Assembly (NCBI RefSeq): GCF_002803065.1 | Contig: NZ_NNBL01000010.1 | Span: forward strand, 162,789 to 226,788 | Length of the DNA: 64,000 bases | Reading direction: 5' to 3' | Source: Streptomyces sp. CB01635 | GTDB lineage: Bacteria > Actinomycetota > Actinomycetes > Streptomycetales > Streptomycetaceae | Position numbers and translations under genes: made by a program | In this document: positions 1-7,402 of the stretch, one piece after another | Position numbering within the stretch: the stretch's first letter is position 1 | Layout: each line of letters starts with the position of its first letter | Notes under the pieces: generated by a model | The model's input: only the letters and a program-made list of their open reading frames with translations | The model's database searches: none | Told to the model about the DNA's origin: nothing

Positions 1-497
1 TTCTCGGTGCCGCTCTCGGTGACCTGACGCATCGCGGAGATCTGCTCGAGGACGTACTCGGGGTCGTTGAGCGGGGCGCGCAGCATGGCGTGCGCCTTCG
101 CCGCCGAGCGGGAGGTCGAGCCCCAGCCGTCCATGGCGAGGTCGCCGGTGCCGCGTACGTAGACCGTGTCGTCGGCGAAGACCTCGTCGATCCTGCCCGT
201 GGGGCCCCCGGGCATCCGAACCGAGAGTGCGCCGCGGTCGGCGTCCAGGTCGAAGCCGCCGGTGATGTCGATCCGGTAGGTCTGGCCCTGGCCGTCGGAG
301 ATCTCGACGTTCTGCCGGGTGTGCGCGGAGGTGGCACGGGTGGCCTTGACCGCGGCGCGCACGGCGTCGGCCGGGGCGGCCTTCGCGGCCGTGCTCTTCG
401 CGGCGGAGCCGTCCCCGGCGTCGTCGTGCGCGCCGCAGCCCGCGCACAGGGCGGCGGCGGTCACGAGGGCAGCGGTGAAGGGCAAGGGGGCGCGCAT
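1..497 (-). CDS. Secreted lipoprotein, C-terminus cut by window edge
   Basis: The reading frame begins at ATG 497 with GGAG about 5 nt upstream and runs off the left edge, so the 3' end is missing. The N-terminus is a typical lipoprotein signal: a basic start (MRAP), a hydrophobic stretch, then ALCAGC with the likely lipidated cysteine at residue 21. The -3 position of the lipobox is Cys, which is unusual. A flexible Ala/Asp/Lys linker follows, then a segment rich in beta-strand-forming residues (QNVEISDGQGQTYRIDITG, later FADDTVYVRGTGDLAMDGW) that resembles the LppX/LprG or LolA-like lipoprotein fold. That resemblance is from memory of the family only. It should sit on the outer face of the membrane. 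Cargo and partner are unknown. Confidence 0.75.
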   Translation of the reverse strand, partial: MRAPLPFTAALVTAAALCAGCGAHDDAGDGSAAKSTAAKAAPADAVRAAVKATRATSAHTRQNVEISDGQGQTYRIDITGGFDLDADRGALSVRMPGGPTGRIDEVFADDTVYVRGTGDLAMDGWGSTSRSAAKAHAMLRAPLNDPEYVLEQISAMRQVTESGTE

Positions 498-638
498 GGA
501 TGCTCCGGCGTCGGTGTGCGGCCGAAGTATGTGTGCGGCCTGTGAAGGTGATTGCGGCTTGAACGATATCGCGGGGCATCGGGGCTCGCGGACGGTGCTC
601 CGGGGTGACCTGACGCGGTGCCGTTCGTTGCGCCGGGC

Positions 639-911
639 ATGACGATGAACATGCCCGTGCGGGCTCTGGTGACAGGGGTGTTGGCGGCTTCGGCGGTGGC
701 GGGGGTTTTCGCCCCGGGCGCGTACGCCGCCGATCCGGAGCCGCCGCACCAGACGGTGATCATGTCGAACGAGGAGGCGGAGGCGGCCGGCCTGGTGTCG
801 CCCGGGTTCGCACCGGCCCCGTGCTACGAGCCCGGGCTCTACTACTTCGGGAGCCCTGCGCCGTCGGCACCGTCCGGATACGCACCCGGCTTGTGCGGCC
901 TGCGGTTCTGA
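639..911 (+). CDS. Small secreted protein, unknown function
   Basis: This is a 90-residue protein. Three in-frame ATGs lie close together (639, 645, 651), and a GTG at 618 would add seven more residues. None has a strong ribosome binding site, so the start is uncertain. The N-terminus is a clear Sec signal peptide (MPVRALVTGVLAASAVAGVF) with a likely cut after APGAYA, before ADPEPP. The mature part is about 60 residues, Pro/Gly/Tyr-rich, with two cysteines (PAPCYEPG and GLCGLRF) that could form one disulfide. I do not recognise the family. A terminator hairpin follows directly. Confidence 0.6.
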   Translation: MTMNMPVRALVTGVLAASAVAGVFAPGAYAADPEPPHQTVIMSNEEAEAAGLVSPGFAPAPCYEPGLYYFGSPAPSAPSGYAPGLCGLRF

Positions 912-930
912 CCCGCCCGTCGCGGGCGGG
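912..930 (+). terminator. Rho-independent terminator-like hairpin
   Basis: CCCGCCCG (912-919), loop TCG, CGGGCGGG (923-930): a perfect 8-bp GC stem starting right after the stop codon of the small secreted protein. No T-run follows, as is usual in Streptomyces. Confidence 0.6.
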
Positions 931-989
931 GTGTCAGCGGGCCGAGTCGCTTCCCGAAAGTGTCAGGCTTCGCCAACTCGCAGGGAGGG

Positions 990-1055
990 AGGGTGGGTTG
1001 AAACCCACCTCCCCATCCTTGAAAGCAGGGCTCGGGGCTCGGGGCTCGGGGCTGA
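990..1055. repeat. Hairpin followed by short tandem repeats in the 912-1074 gap
   Basis: The 163-bp gap before the DUF397 gene holds a second perfect hairpin (GGTGGGTT 992-999, AACCCACC 1002-1009), then a Pro-codon-like CCTTGAAAGC segment and three tandem copies of CTCGGGG (1031-1051). The arrangement of a hairpin near a purine/pyrimidine-biased end recalls the subterminal hairpins of IS200/IS605 elements, but no transposase remnant is present. I read it as a possible relic or a terminator for the minus-strand genes. Confidence 0.4.
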
Positions 1056-1074
1056 GGCTCCGGGCGGGGTCCGG

Positions 1075-1284
1075 TCAGTGTCGGCGCAGGTCGTCGATGA
1101 ACGCGGTCCAGGCCTCCGCCCGGAGCACGAGCTTCGGGCCGTCGGGGCTCTTGGAGTCGCGGACGGGGACGAGGCCGGGGTGGTCGTGGGTGACTTCGAG
1201 GCAGTCGCCGCCCTGGCCGCCGCTGTACGAGGACTTGTGCCAGGTGGCCGAGGTGAGGTCAGGCTCGGGGTGCGTGATCTTCAT
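1075..1284 (-). CDS. DUF397 domain protein
   Basis: A 69-residue DUF397 protein. The family hallmark WHKSSYSGG...DCLEV is present near residues 15-31, followed by VRDSKSPDGPKL and a C-terminal AWTAFIDDLRR. In Streptomyces such genes lie next to Scr1-type XRE regulators, and the pair acts like a small regulatory module; some have been compared with toxin-antitoxin pairs. Here it follows the XRE gene with a 26-bp overlap, so the two are co-transcribed and probably translationally coupled. The biochemical role of DUF397 is still poorly defined. Likely cytoplasmic partner of the upstream regulator. Confidence 0.9.
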   Translation of the reverse strand: MKITHPEPDLTSATWHKSSYSGGQGGDCLEVTHDHPGLVPVRDSKSPDGPKLVLRAEAWTAFIDDLRRH

Positions 1285-2110
1285 GCGCGTAATCCTCCGC
1301 CACTGATTCGATCAGGGCCAGTGATTGCCTCGGAGTGAGTGCATCGGCCCTGAGCAGATCGTAGGACAGCTGGTGGCGGGTGACTGTTGCCAGATCATCC
1401 GTCAACTGCCCCATGCTGGGGGCCTCGACGAACGAGAGCGGCGGTGCGTCCCTGAAGTACATGAGCTTGAGCGGGCCGTCCAGGGCGGCATGCGCCCCCG
1501 CAGAGAACGACACCACCTGAACAATCACCCGGCGCCTACGGATCAGCGCGGTGATGTGCCGCAGGGCCTCGGCCATCACCGCAGGTCCGCCGACTTCCCG
1601 TCGCAGGGCGGCCTCATCCAGAACAGCCCACAACAAGGGCTTTGTTGGATCGTCGAGGAGGCGGGTCCGTTCCATCCGGGCCGCCACCAGCTTGTCGATC
1701 GCCTCCTCCGGGGCCGTGGGCTGGTAGGCCAGGAAGACCGCGCGGGCGTAGGCCGGGGTCTGGAGCAGGCCAGGGATCAGCAGCGACTCGTACTGCCTGA
1801 TCTCGATCGCGATGGCCTCCGCCTCGGCCGCCTCCGCGAAGTGCTCGGGGTGCTTCGACTCGTTCGCCTTCACGCCGTGCCGGACGAAGAACCCCGCCGT
1901 CCCCAGCGCCCCGTCCAGCCGTTCCGCCATGTCCGGCAGGATCCTGCGCGTGCCCGCCTCCATCTGGCCGACGTACGACCCGCTCACGAACAGCAGCTCG
2001 CCCAGGGCCTGTTGGGTCAGGCCCGCCCGCTCTCTCGCGTGGCGGAGTTCCTCGCCGACCATGACGCGGCGGGAGGCGGGGTCGAGGTCCTTCGGTCCGG
2101 TCACGTGCAT
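1259..2110 (-). CDS. XRE-family regulator with DUF5753 (Scr1-like)
   Basis: A 283-residue protein. The N-terminal helix-turn-helix spans about residues 10-65 (ELRHARERAGLTQQALGELL then VSGSYVGQMEAGTRRILPDM); the rest is the DUF5753 domain (QYESLLIPGLLQTPAYARAV, later YFRDAPPLSFVEAPSMG). I chose ATG 2110 because GGGAG lies 5 nt upstream; the TTG at 2128 would add six residues and sits inside the operator. It is the first gene of a two-gene unit with DUF397. A CAACAA-N5-TTGTTG inverted repeat overlaps the start region, and a second copy lies inside the gene at 1631-1647, which suggests autoregulation. Known members control differentiation or antibiotic production; its targets here are unknown. 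Confidence 0.92.
   Translation of the reverse strand: MHVTGPKDLDPASRRVMVGEELRHARERAGLTQQALGELLFVSGSYVGQMEAGTRRILPDMAERLDGALGTAGFFVRHGVKANESKHPEHFAEAAEAEAIAIEIRQYESLLIPGLLQTPAYARAVFLAYQPTAPEEAIDKLVAARMERTRLLDDPTKPLLWAVLDEAALRREVGGPAVMAEALRHITALIRRRRVIVQVVSFSAGAHAALDGPLKLMYFRDAPPLSFVEAPSMGQLTDDLATVTRHQLSYDLLRADALTPRQSLALIESVAEDYAHEDHAPRA
1631..1647. promoter_or_regulatory. Intragenic copy of the CAACAA-N5-TTGTTG palindrome
   Basis: CAACAA, spacer GGGCT, TTGTTG. The arms and the 5-bp spacing are identical to the palindrome in the gene's own promoter. It lies in the coding region at about codon 157, where the codons (CCA, ACA, TTG, TTG, GCT, GTT) are unlike the rest of the gene, as if the DNA sequence itself were kept. 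Confidence 0.6.
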
Positions 2111-2122
2111 CGACTCCCAGAG

Positions 2123-2139
2123 CAACAAAGGGATTGTTG
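2123..2139. promoter_or_regulatory. Operator-like palindrome in XRE promoter
   Basis: CAACAA, spacer AGGGA, TTGTTG, a 17-bp inverted repeat just upstream of the XRE start (2110) and about 80 bp upstream of the divergent small gene at 2220. Best read as the autoregulatory operator of the XRE protein. Confidence 0.65.
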
Positions 2140-2219
2140 GGCCGGTGGCTCTGGAAAGAGTAGAGCCGATCCCGTCACGCTGGGTGGTGGAAGCGGAACT
2201 TGGCGTGAAGGAGCGGGCG

Positions 2220-2438
2220 ATGGTGGTGCGGGACGCGGAGCGGCTGCGGGTGGTCGAGGAGACCGTCGCGCAACTGCGGGCCGAACTGGGGGTGTTGGGC
2301 GTGCTGCTGCCGTCCCTGCGGGTCGACCCCGTGTCGGCGGCGGGGGAGGTCGGCTATCCGCTGGTGGACCTGGGATGCGTGAATCTGGATACGGCGATGC
2401 GGCTGGTCGCCGTACTGCATGACAGGCGCGGCGCGTGA
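2220..2438 (+). CDS. Small conserved protein, unknown function
   Basis: A 72-residue protein starting at ATG 2220, with AAGGAG about 10 nt upstream. The sequence is soluble and mostly helical at first (RDAERLRVVEETVAQLRAEL), then contains GEVGYPLVDLGCVNLDTAMRL. No motif I can assign. It overlaps the next gene by 4 nt (GTGA), so the two form a coupled pair, and it is divergent from the XRE/DUF397 unit. In Streptomyces such pairs often accompany XRE/DUF397 genes, so it may belong to the same module, but that is inference. Confidence 0.7.
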   Translation: MVVRDAERLRVVEETVAQLRAELGVLGVLLPSLRVDPVSAAGEVGYPLVDLGCVNLDTAMRLVAVLHDRRGA

Positions 2439-2638
2439 ACATCGGCGCGTACGTGATCGACGTACGGGACGGACGCGTCGGGCAGGTCATGGGGCGCGAG
2501 GGCGGTTACGTACAGTTGCGGCCGCCCGGCGGCGGGCGCGAGTGGGACTGTCCGCCGGAGGCGGTGGAGCCGGCGCCCGTCGCGGAGGAGCTGCGGGCGC
2601 GGGTGCGGGTGGTGAACCGGGAGGGGCGACTGCCCTGA
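2435..2638 (+). CDS. Small conserved protein, unknown function
   Basis: A 67-residue protein starting at GTG 2435, overlapping the stop codon of the previous gene. It begins MNIGAYVIDVRDGRVGQVMG and continues with GYVQLRPPGGGREWDCPPEA, a compact beta-rich pattern that looks like a small SH3-like or PRC-barrel-like fold. The fold is a guess from sequence texture. It ends one base before the stop codon of the convergent MarR gene. Confidence 0.7.
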   Translation: MNIGAYVIDVRDGRVGQVMGREGGYVQLRPPGGGREWDCPPEAVEPAPVAEELRARVRVVNREGRLP

Positions 2639-3148
2639 TCAGTTACGCGCCTCTTCGGGCGAGGGGATGAGGCTGTGCAGTGCCTCCTGCTGGGCGGCGC
2701 CGACGAACTGGGCGATGGCGTCGGTGACCGTGGCGGCGAGGGCGGCCGAGGCCTGTCGCAGGAGGGTGCGGGCCTTGTCGGTGAGGGCGACCTCGACGCC
2801 GCGCTTGTCGCCGCAGGCCGAGGCGCGGGTGACGAGTCCGGCCCGCTGGAGCAGGGCCACCTGGTAGGTGAGGCGGGTCTTGGGGCGGCCGAGCAGGTCG
2901 GCGATGCGGGTCATGCGGACGCCGCCTTCCGTGGACTCGCCCTTCTCCTCCGCGAGCAGGCACAGGATGAGGAACTCGTCGTGGGAGACGCCGAGTTGCT
3001 CCTTGACGACGGAGCGCAGCCGCTGTTCCACGCCTCCCGTGGCCGCGAGCAGCAGCATCCACGCGCGCAGCTCGGGCGGCAGCAGGCCGGCGCCCGCGCT
3101 CGGACAGCCGGACGGGCTCTCGTCGGGTTCTGCCGCGTCGTCGCTCAT
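2639..3148 (-). CDS. MarR-family transcriptional regulator
   Basis: A 169-residue protein with a winged helix-turn-helix at about residues 45-140 (SHDEFLILCLLAEEKG, MTRIADLLGRPKTRLTYQVALLQRAGLVTR, and the wing CGDKRGVEVALTDKART). MarR proteins bind palindromes as dimers and usually release DNA on binding a small ligand or on oxidation. Two cysteines (one in the N-terminal tail, one in the wing at SACGDK) make a redox response possible. It is divergent from the yceI gene, and several CAAATTTG boxes lie between them, so it most likely represses itself and yceI. Start ATG 3148 has no ribosome binding site, but TAAACT ends 8 nt upstream. Confidence 0.93.
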   Translation of the reverse strand: MSDDAAEPDESPSGCPSAGAGLLPPELRAWMLLLAATGGVEQRLRSVVKEQLGVSHDEFLILCLLAEEKGESTEGGVRMTRIADLLGRPKTRLTYQVALLQRAGLVTRASACGDKRGVEVALTDKARTLLRQASAALAATVTDAIAQFVGAAQQEALHSLIPSPEEARN

Positions 3149-3160
3149 GGGGCCAGAGTT

Positions 3161-3245
3161 TACCGGTTGTCCAAATTTGCCCTACCGGTTGTGCAAATTT
3201 GGATCAGTGACTAACGTGAGGTGCGCGAGTGATCCAAATTTGGAT
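3161..3245. promoter_or_regulatory. MarR operator cluster between marR and yceI
   Basis: Three CAAATTTG boxes: 3171-3180, 3193-3204 and the perfect palindrome ATCCAAATTTGGAT at 3232-3245. The first two are each preceded by TACCGGTTGT (3161-3170 and 3183-3192), a direct repeat with a 22-bp period, about two helical turns. A plausible yceI promoter is TTGTGC (3189-3194), 17-bp spacer, TAACGT (3212-3217), so the second box lies in the spacer. Further downstream, AGTGATC occurs four times (3228, 3257, 3271, 3286). Confidence 0.65.
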
Positions 3246-3309
3246 TACTGAAGCTCAGTGATCCGTGCTCAGTGATCAGCAGCCGAGTGATCAGCAACCG
3301 GGAGAAGTC

Positions 3310-3840
3310 ATGACCGTCGCCGTGGAAACGGGGCAGTGGCAGCTCGACGCCGACGCCTCCACCGTCGCGCTCAAGCACCGCACCATGTGGGGGCTCGTCA
3401 CCGTCAAGGGCGCCTTCGGTGTCGTCGGCGGGGGCGGTGAGGTCCGGCCCGACGGGACCGTCACCGGGGCCGTGACCCTGGACGCCGCCTCGCTCGACAC
3501 CAAGAACGCCAAGCGCGACACCCATCTGCGCTCTGCGGACTTCTTCGACGTCGAGAAGCACCCGGAGATCACCTTCGAGGTGCGGGGCGTCGAGACCGGT
3601 GCGGACGCCGCGGCGCAGGTGGACGGTCAGCTGACCGTGCGCGGTGTCAGCAGGCCGGTGTCCGTACCCGTGCGGCTGACCCGGGAGGGCACGGACGCGG
3701 TCACCTTGGCTGCCGAGTTCACCGTGGACCGGGCGGAGTTCGACATGGGGTGGAACCAGCTGGGGATGCTGCGCGGGCTGACCGCCGTCGCCGGGTCCCT
3801 CCGTTTCACGCGAGTGCCGGGCGGCGTACAGGAAAGCTGA
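3310..3840 (+). CDS. YceI-family lipocalin-like protein
   Basis: A 176-residue YceI domain protein. ATG 3310 is preceded by GGGAGAA. Visible hallmarks are the opening GQWQLDADASTVALKHRTMWG, TVKGAFGVVGGGGEV, DTKNAKRDTHLRSADFFDVEKHPEITF and the closing VAGSLRFTRV. YceI proteins form a lipocalin-like barrel that binds polyisoprenoid or other amphipathic lipids. This copy has no signal peptide, so it is cytoplasmic, which is the common actinobacterial form. It is controlled by the divergent MarR gene, judging from the operator cluster. In Streptomyces such genes are often tied to stress or lipid-soluble signals. Confidence 0.93.
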   Translation: MTVAVETGQWQLDADASTVALKHRTMWGLVTVKGAFGVVGGGGEVRPDGTVTGAVTLDAASLDTKNAKRDTHLRSADFFDVEKHPEITFEVRGVETGADAAAQVDGQLTVRGVSRPVSVPVRLTREGTDAVTLAAEFTVDRAEFDMGWNQLGMLRGLTAVAGSLRFTRVPGGVQES

Positions 3841-3872
3841 GAGCCGGGGCCCGTGCGGGCCCCGGCTCTCAG
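3837..3872 (+). terminator. Strong terminator hairpin overlapping the yceI stop codon
   Basis: A perfect 16-bp stem (3837-3852 with 3857-3872) around a GTGC loop. The stem contains the stop codon of yceI. It lies between convergent yceI and the PTS gene and can serve both strands. Confidence 0.8.
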
Positions 3873-3887
3873 GGAGTGAGTGGCCGG

Positions 3888-5399
3888 TCAGACCTTCGCG
3901 GGTTCCTTCGGTTCCTTCGGTTCCGTCGTGCCCGCGGGGGCCGGGGCCGGGGACTCGCCCGCGGCGGCGGCCGGGGAGTCCACGTTCAGATCCACCAGCA
4001 TCTGCTTGCTGAAGCCGAAGAAGTACGTGGCCACGAAGCCCACGATGTAGCCGACCAGCAGGCCCGCGCCGTAGATCGCGACCGTCGTGCCGAGGCCCTT
4101 GTTGCCGTCGAGGAGGGGGAACAGGGCCCAGCCCGAGGGGCCGATCGCCGTCGAGCCGACCTTGTCGCCGATCATCGAGAAGAAGCCGACGAACGCGCCG
4201 CCCGCCGCGCCGCCCACGCACGCCGTGATGAACGGGCGGCCGAGGGGGAGCGAGACGCCGTAGATCAGGGGTTCGCCGACGCCGAGGAAGCCTGCGGGGA
4301 GCGCGGACTTGATCGTCGTACGGATCGACTTGTTGTGCTTGAGGCGCTTGAACACCGCGATCGCACAGCCGACCTGGCCCGCGCCCGCCATGGCCAGGAC
4401 GGGGAGGAGGACGGTGTAGCCCTGCTGCTCGATGAGCGTGGTGTGGATGGGGATGAGGGCCTGGTGCAGGCCCAGCATGACCAGGGGGAGGAACAGCCCG
4501 CCGAGGATGAGGCCCGCGAAGGCGCCCGTGTTGTCGAGGAGCCAGTTCGCCGCGGTGCCGATGCCCGTGGAGATCTCACCCGCCACGAACATCAGGCCGA
4601 AGATCGTGACCAGGCCGGAGACCAGGACGGTGAGGGTGGGCGTGACCAGCACGTCCACGGCCTCCGGGACCCACTTCCTGCACCACTTCTCGATGTACGT
4701 CGCGAGAACCGCGGCGCCCAGCGCGCCCAGCACGCCGCCCTGGCCGGGCGACAGCTTCTGGCCGAACGCCTCGATGTTCGCGACGCCCGCGTACACGATG
4801 ATCGCCGCGACCGCGCCGCCCAGGATCGGCGTACCGCCGAACTCCTTCGCCGCGTTGTAGCCGACGAACACCGCGATCAGCGCCATGAAGCCGGAGGCGA
4901 TGGCGGCCAGGGCGGGGGTGACGCCCGGCAGCCAGTGCAGGTTGATCAGCAGGCCGTTGATGCCGGCGATGATGCCGCAGCCGATCAGCGCGGGGATCAG
5001 CGGCACGAAGATGTTCGCGATCCGGCGCAGGAACAGCTTGAACGGGGTGGCGTTCTTCGCCTTACGGGCCGCCTTCAACTCGGCTCCCTGGGCGGCGAGT
5101 TCGTCAGCGGTCACCGCGTGCGGCTCCGGTGCGGCCGTCTTGCCGTCCTGCACCAGCTCCTCGAACTCCGGGGTGACCCGGGCGACCTTTCCCGGTCCGA
5201 GGACGATCTGGTACGTCTCGTCGTCGACCACGCCCATGACGTCGGGCAGCGCCTTCAGCGCGTCGTCGTCGACGAGAGCACGGTCGGCGAGGCCGAGACG
5301 GAGTCGGGTCATGCAGTGGGCTACGGACGTGACGTTCGATGCGCCGCCGACGAGAGGAAGGATCGCGGCGGCGATGGCGCGGTTCTTGGAGTCAGCCAT
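3888..5399 (-). CDS. PTS EIIBC permease, probably N-acetylmuramic acid type
   Basis: A 503-residue phosphotransferase permease. The EIIB domain is N-terminal (residues 5-85) with the phospho-accepting Cys29 in SVAHCMTRLRL; the EIIC membrane domain follows a linker from about residue 125 (IFVPLIPALIGCGIIAGING to GEPLIYGVSLPLGRPFI). No EIIA domain is fused, so an external EIIA of the Crr type is needed, as for MurP-like permeases. It imports and phosphorylates a sugar. It lies 52 bp downstream of murQ and a MurR-type regulator, so MurNAc is the best-supported substrate; the sucrose/beta-glucoside/trehalose members are close relatives. The Pro/Ala-rich tail of about 35 residues is likely disordered. 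Confidence 0.88.
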   Translation of the reverse strand: MADSKNRAIAAAILPLVGGASNVTSVAHCMTRLRLGLADRALVDDDALKALPDVMGVVDDETYQIVLGPGKVARVTPEFEELVQDGKTAAPEPHAVTADELAAQGAELKAARKAKNATPFKLFLRRIANIFVPLIPALIGCGIIAGINGLLINLHWLPGVTPALAAIASGFMALIAVFVGYNAAKEFGGTPILGGAVAAIIVYAGVANIEAFGQKLSPGQGGVLGALGAAVLATYIEKWCRKWVPEAVDVLVTPTLTVLVSGLVTIFGLMFVAGEISTGIGTAANWLLDNTGAFAGLILGGLFLPLVMLGLHQALIPIHTTLIEQQGYTVLLPVLAMAGAGQVGCAIAVFKRLKHNKSIRTTIKSALPAGFLGVGEPLIYGVSLPLGRPFITACVGGAAGGAFVGFFSMIGDKVGSTAIGPSGWALFPLLDGNKGLGTTVAIYGAGLLVGYIVGFVATYFFGFSKQMLVDLNVDSPAAAAGESPAPAPAGTTEPKEPKEPAKV

Positions 5400-5451
5400 G
5401 GTCGTGGTGCCTTGCTGTGCGTGGGGGGTGGAGCGATACGGGACTGCGGGA

Positions 5452-6405
5452 TTACGGGGTCGTGGCCGAGGCCTGGAGCGCGGCGCGCAGATGACCCTTG
5501 CTGTCGGTCAGGAGACGGGCGGCCGTCGGGCCGTCGACCGAGCCGAGGATCACGAGGATGGCGTTCTTCACCTCCCCGTCCGTCGCGGCGAGCGCGGCCT
5601 CGATGGCGGCGTCGTCCGCGCCGGTGGCCAGGGCGACGATCCGGCGGGAGCGGGCCCGCAGCTTCTCGTTCGAGGCGCGTACGTCGACCATCAGGTTCCC
5701 GTACGTCTTGCCGAGCCGGATCATGGTGATCGTCGACAGCATGTTGAGGACGAGCTTCTGGGCCGTGCCCGCCTTCAAACGGGTGGAACCGGTGAGGAGC
5801 TCGGGGCCGACGACGACCTCGATGCCGTGGTCCGCGGCCGCCGCGAGCGCGCTGTCCGCGTTGCAGGACAGGCCGATCGTGAGGGCTCCCCGGCCGCGCG
5901 CGTGCTCGACCGCGCCGATCGCGTACGGGGTGCGGCCCGAGGCCGAGATGCCGACCACGACGTCGTCCGCCGTCAGACCCAGCGCGTCCAGGTCCTCGGC
6001 CGCGAGCTCCTTGGAGTCCTCGGCGCCCTCGACCGCCTTGACCATGGCGCTCGGGCCGCCCGCGATCAGGCCGACGACCTCGCTCGGGTCGGTGTTGAAG
6101 GTGGGCGGGCACTCGGACGCGTCCAGGACGCCGAGCCGGCCCGCCGTGCCGGCGCCGGCGTAGACGAGGCGGCCACCGCGGGCCATCCGCTCGGCCGTGC
6201 CGTCGATCGCGGCGGCGATCTGCGGGAGCCGCTCGGCGACGGCGGTGGGGACGCTCGCGTCCTCGCCGTTCATGATCTGCGCGATCTCCACCGTCGACAG
6301 CCGGTCGATCTCGGAGAGTTCCGGGCGGAACGCCTCGGTGGTGAGCGTGGCGAGCTGGGCGCGCAGTTCGCTGTAGTTGTCGGCGGCGTCGGTCGTGGAG
6401 GTCAT
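5452..6405 (-). CDS. murQ: N-acetylmuramic acid 6-phosphate etherase
   Basis: A 317-residue MurQ. It cleaves the lactyl ether of MurNAc-6-phosphate to give GlcNAc-6-phosphate and D-lactate, which feeds recycled or environmental peptidoglycan into central metabolism. The SIS fold is clear: GRLVYAGAGTAGRLGVLDASECPPTF (sugar-phosphate loop), VVVGISASGRTPYAIGAVEHA, and the MurQ-specific LTGSTRLKAGTAQKLVLNMLST. It starts at ATG 6405. The order regulator, murQ, PTS permease on one strand suggests one transcript from the operator upstream of the regulator, although a 76-bp gap could hold a second promoter. Confidence 0.96.
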   Translation of the reverse strand: MTSTTDAADNYSELRAQLATLTTEAFRPELSEIDRLSTVEIAQIMNGEDASVPTAVAERLPQIAAAIDGTAERMARGGRLVYAGAGTAGRLGVLDASECPPTFNTDPSEVVGLIAGGPSAMVKAVEGAEDSKELAAEDLDALGLTADDVVVGISASGRTPYAIGAVEHARGRGALTIGLSCNADSALAAAADHGIEVVVGPELLTGSTRLKAGTAQKLVLNMLSTITMIRLGKTYGNLMVDVRASNEKLRARSRRIVALATGADDAAIEAALAATDGEVKNAILVILGSVDGPTAARLLTDSKGHLRAALQASATTP

Positions 6406-6481
6406 GACGTGTGCGGCTCTTTCCGGTGCGGCGGTGGGGTCCGGTGCGGCAGTGGCTTCAGGGGGAGTGCGGGCGCGTCGC

Positions 6482-7402
6482 CTAGCGGGAGCCGCGCGGC
6501 GTGTGACGGTGTGCGAGCGCCTCGTACGAAGCGGACAGTGCCGGGGCCGCCGTCTCGTACGTACGCTGCGCGACGCCCACGAACAGGCAGTCCACGACGA
6601 GCAGCTGGCTCGTGCGGGACGACATCGCGGCCGGCCGCAGCTCGCTCTCGCGGGCCGTGGACGTGGTCAGTATGTGGTCGGCGTACTGCGAGACCGGGCC
6701 GTCGGGGCGGCCGGTGATCGCGATCGTGGCGGCCCCGTGCTCGAAGGCGACGCGGAGCGGCTCGATCACGTCGCCGGTCGATCCCGAGTGCGTGATGGCG
6801 ATGGCGACGTCCTTGGCGCGCAGCTGTACGGCGTTGGTGATCGCCAGGTGCGTGTCGCCGTGGGCGTGGGCGATCAGCCCGATGCGCAGGAGCTTCTGGG
6901 CGAGGTCCTGGCCGACGAGGCTGGACGCGCCGATGCCGTAGATGTCGATGCGGCGGGCGCCCGCCAGCGCGTTCACGGCCGCGCCGAGCTGCACGGTGTC
7001 GAGTCCGGCCGCGGTGTCGGCGAGGGTCTGCTGCTCGTCGTACGCGAGCTTCGCGACGACGTCGGCGATGGGGTCGTCGACCGCTATGTCCGCGGTGACG
7101 GCGGGGGCGCGGCCCGACTGCTGCTGGGCGGCGAGCCCGGCGAGGGCGAGGCGCAGGTCCCGGTATCCGGGGTAGCCGAGGAGGCGGGCGGTACGGACCA
7201 CCGTCGCCTCGCTGGTGCCGGTGAGCTCGGCCAGGCCGGTGACCGTGAGGGCCGCGCAGCCGGCCGGGTCACCGGCGACGGCCTCGGCGACCCGCTGCAT
7301 GGAGCGGGTCATCGACGGCGCGAGGGTCCGCACCTTGGCCGCGAGGGCGGCCGGGGCGGGCGGCGCGTCGCCTGCGAAAATTTCCTTCACGTTGCTGGTC
7401 AC
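6482..7402 (-). CDS. murR: RpiR-family regulator of MurNAc salvage (MurR-like)
   Basis: A 306-residue regulator with an N-terminal RpiR helix-turn-helix (SMTRSMQRVAEAVAGD, LTGTSEATVVRTARLLGYPGYRDL, about residues 30-95) and a C-terminal SIS sugar-phosphate sensor (ARRIDIYGIGASSLVGQDLA, AIAITHSGSTGDVIEPL). By analogy with E. coli MurR it should respond to MurNAc-6-phosphate and control murQ and the PTS gene. The start is GTG 7402: a promoter TTGACG, 17 bp, TATCTT ends only 6 nt before this GTG, so the transcript is probably leaderless. A palindrome over that -10 box is the likely operator. The gene symbol rests on context. Confidence 0.88.
   Translation of the reverse strand: MTSNVKEIFAGDAPPAPAALAAKVRTLAPSMTRSMQRVAEAVAGDPAGCAALTVTGLAELTGTSEATVVRTARLLGYPGYRDLRLALAGLAAQQQSGRAPAVTADIAVDDPIADVVAKLAYDEQQTLADTAAGLDTVQLGAAVNALAGARRIDIYGIGASSLVGQDLAQKLLRIGLIAHAHGDTHLAITNAVQLRAKDVAIAITHSGSTGDVIEPLRVAFEHGAATIAITGRPDGPVSQYADHILTTSTARESELRPAAMSSRTSQLLVVDCLFVGVAQRTYETAAPALSASYEALAHRHTPRGSR

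Noticed and set aside
1075..2110. XRE/DUF397 as a proven toxin-antitoxin pair
   Set aside because: The layout is compatible, but nothing in the sequence shows toxicity; described only as a regulatory pair.
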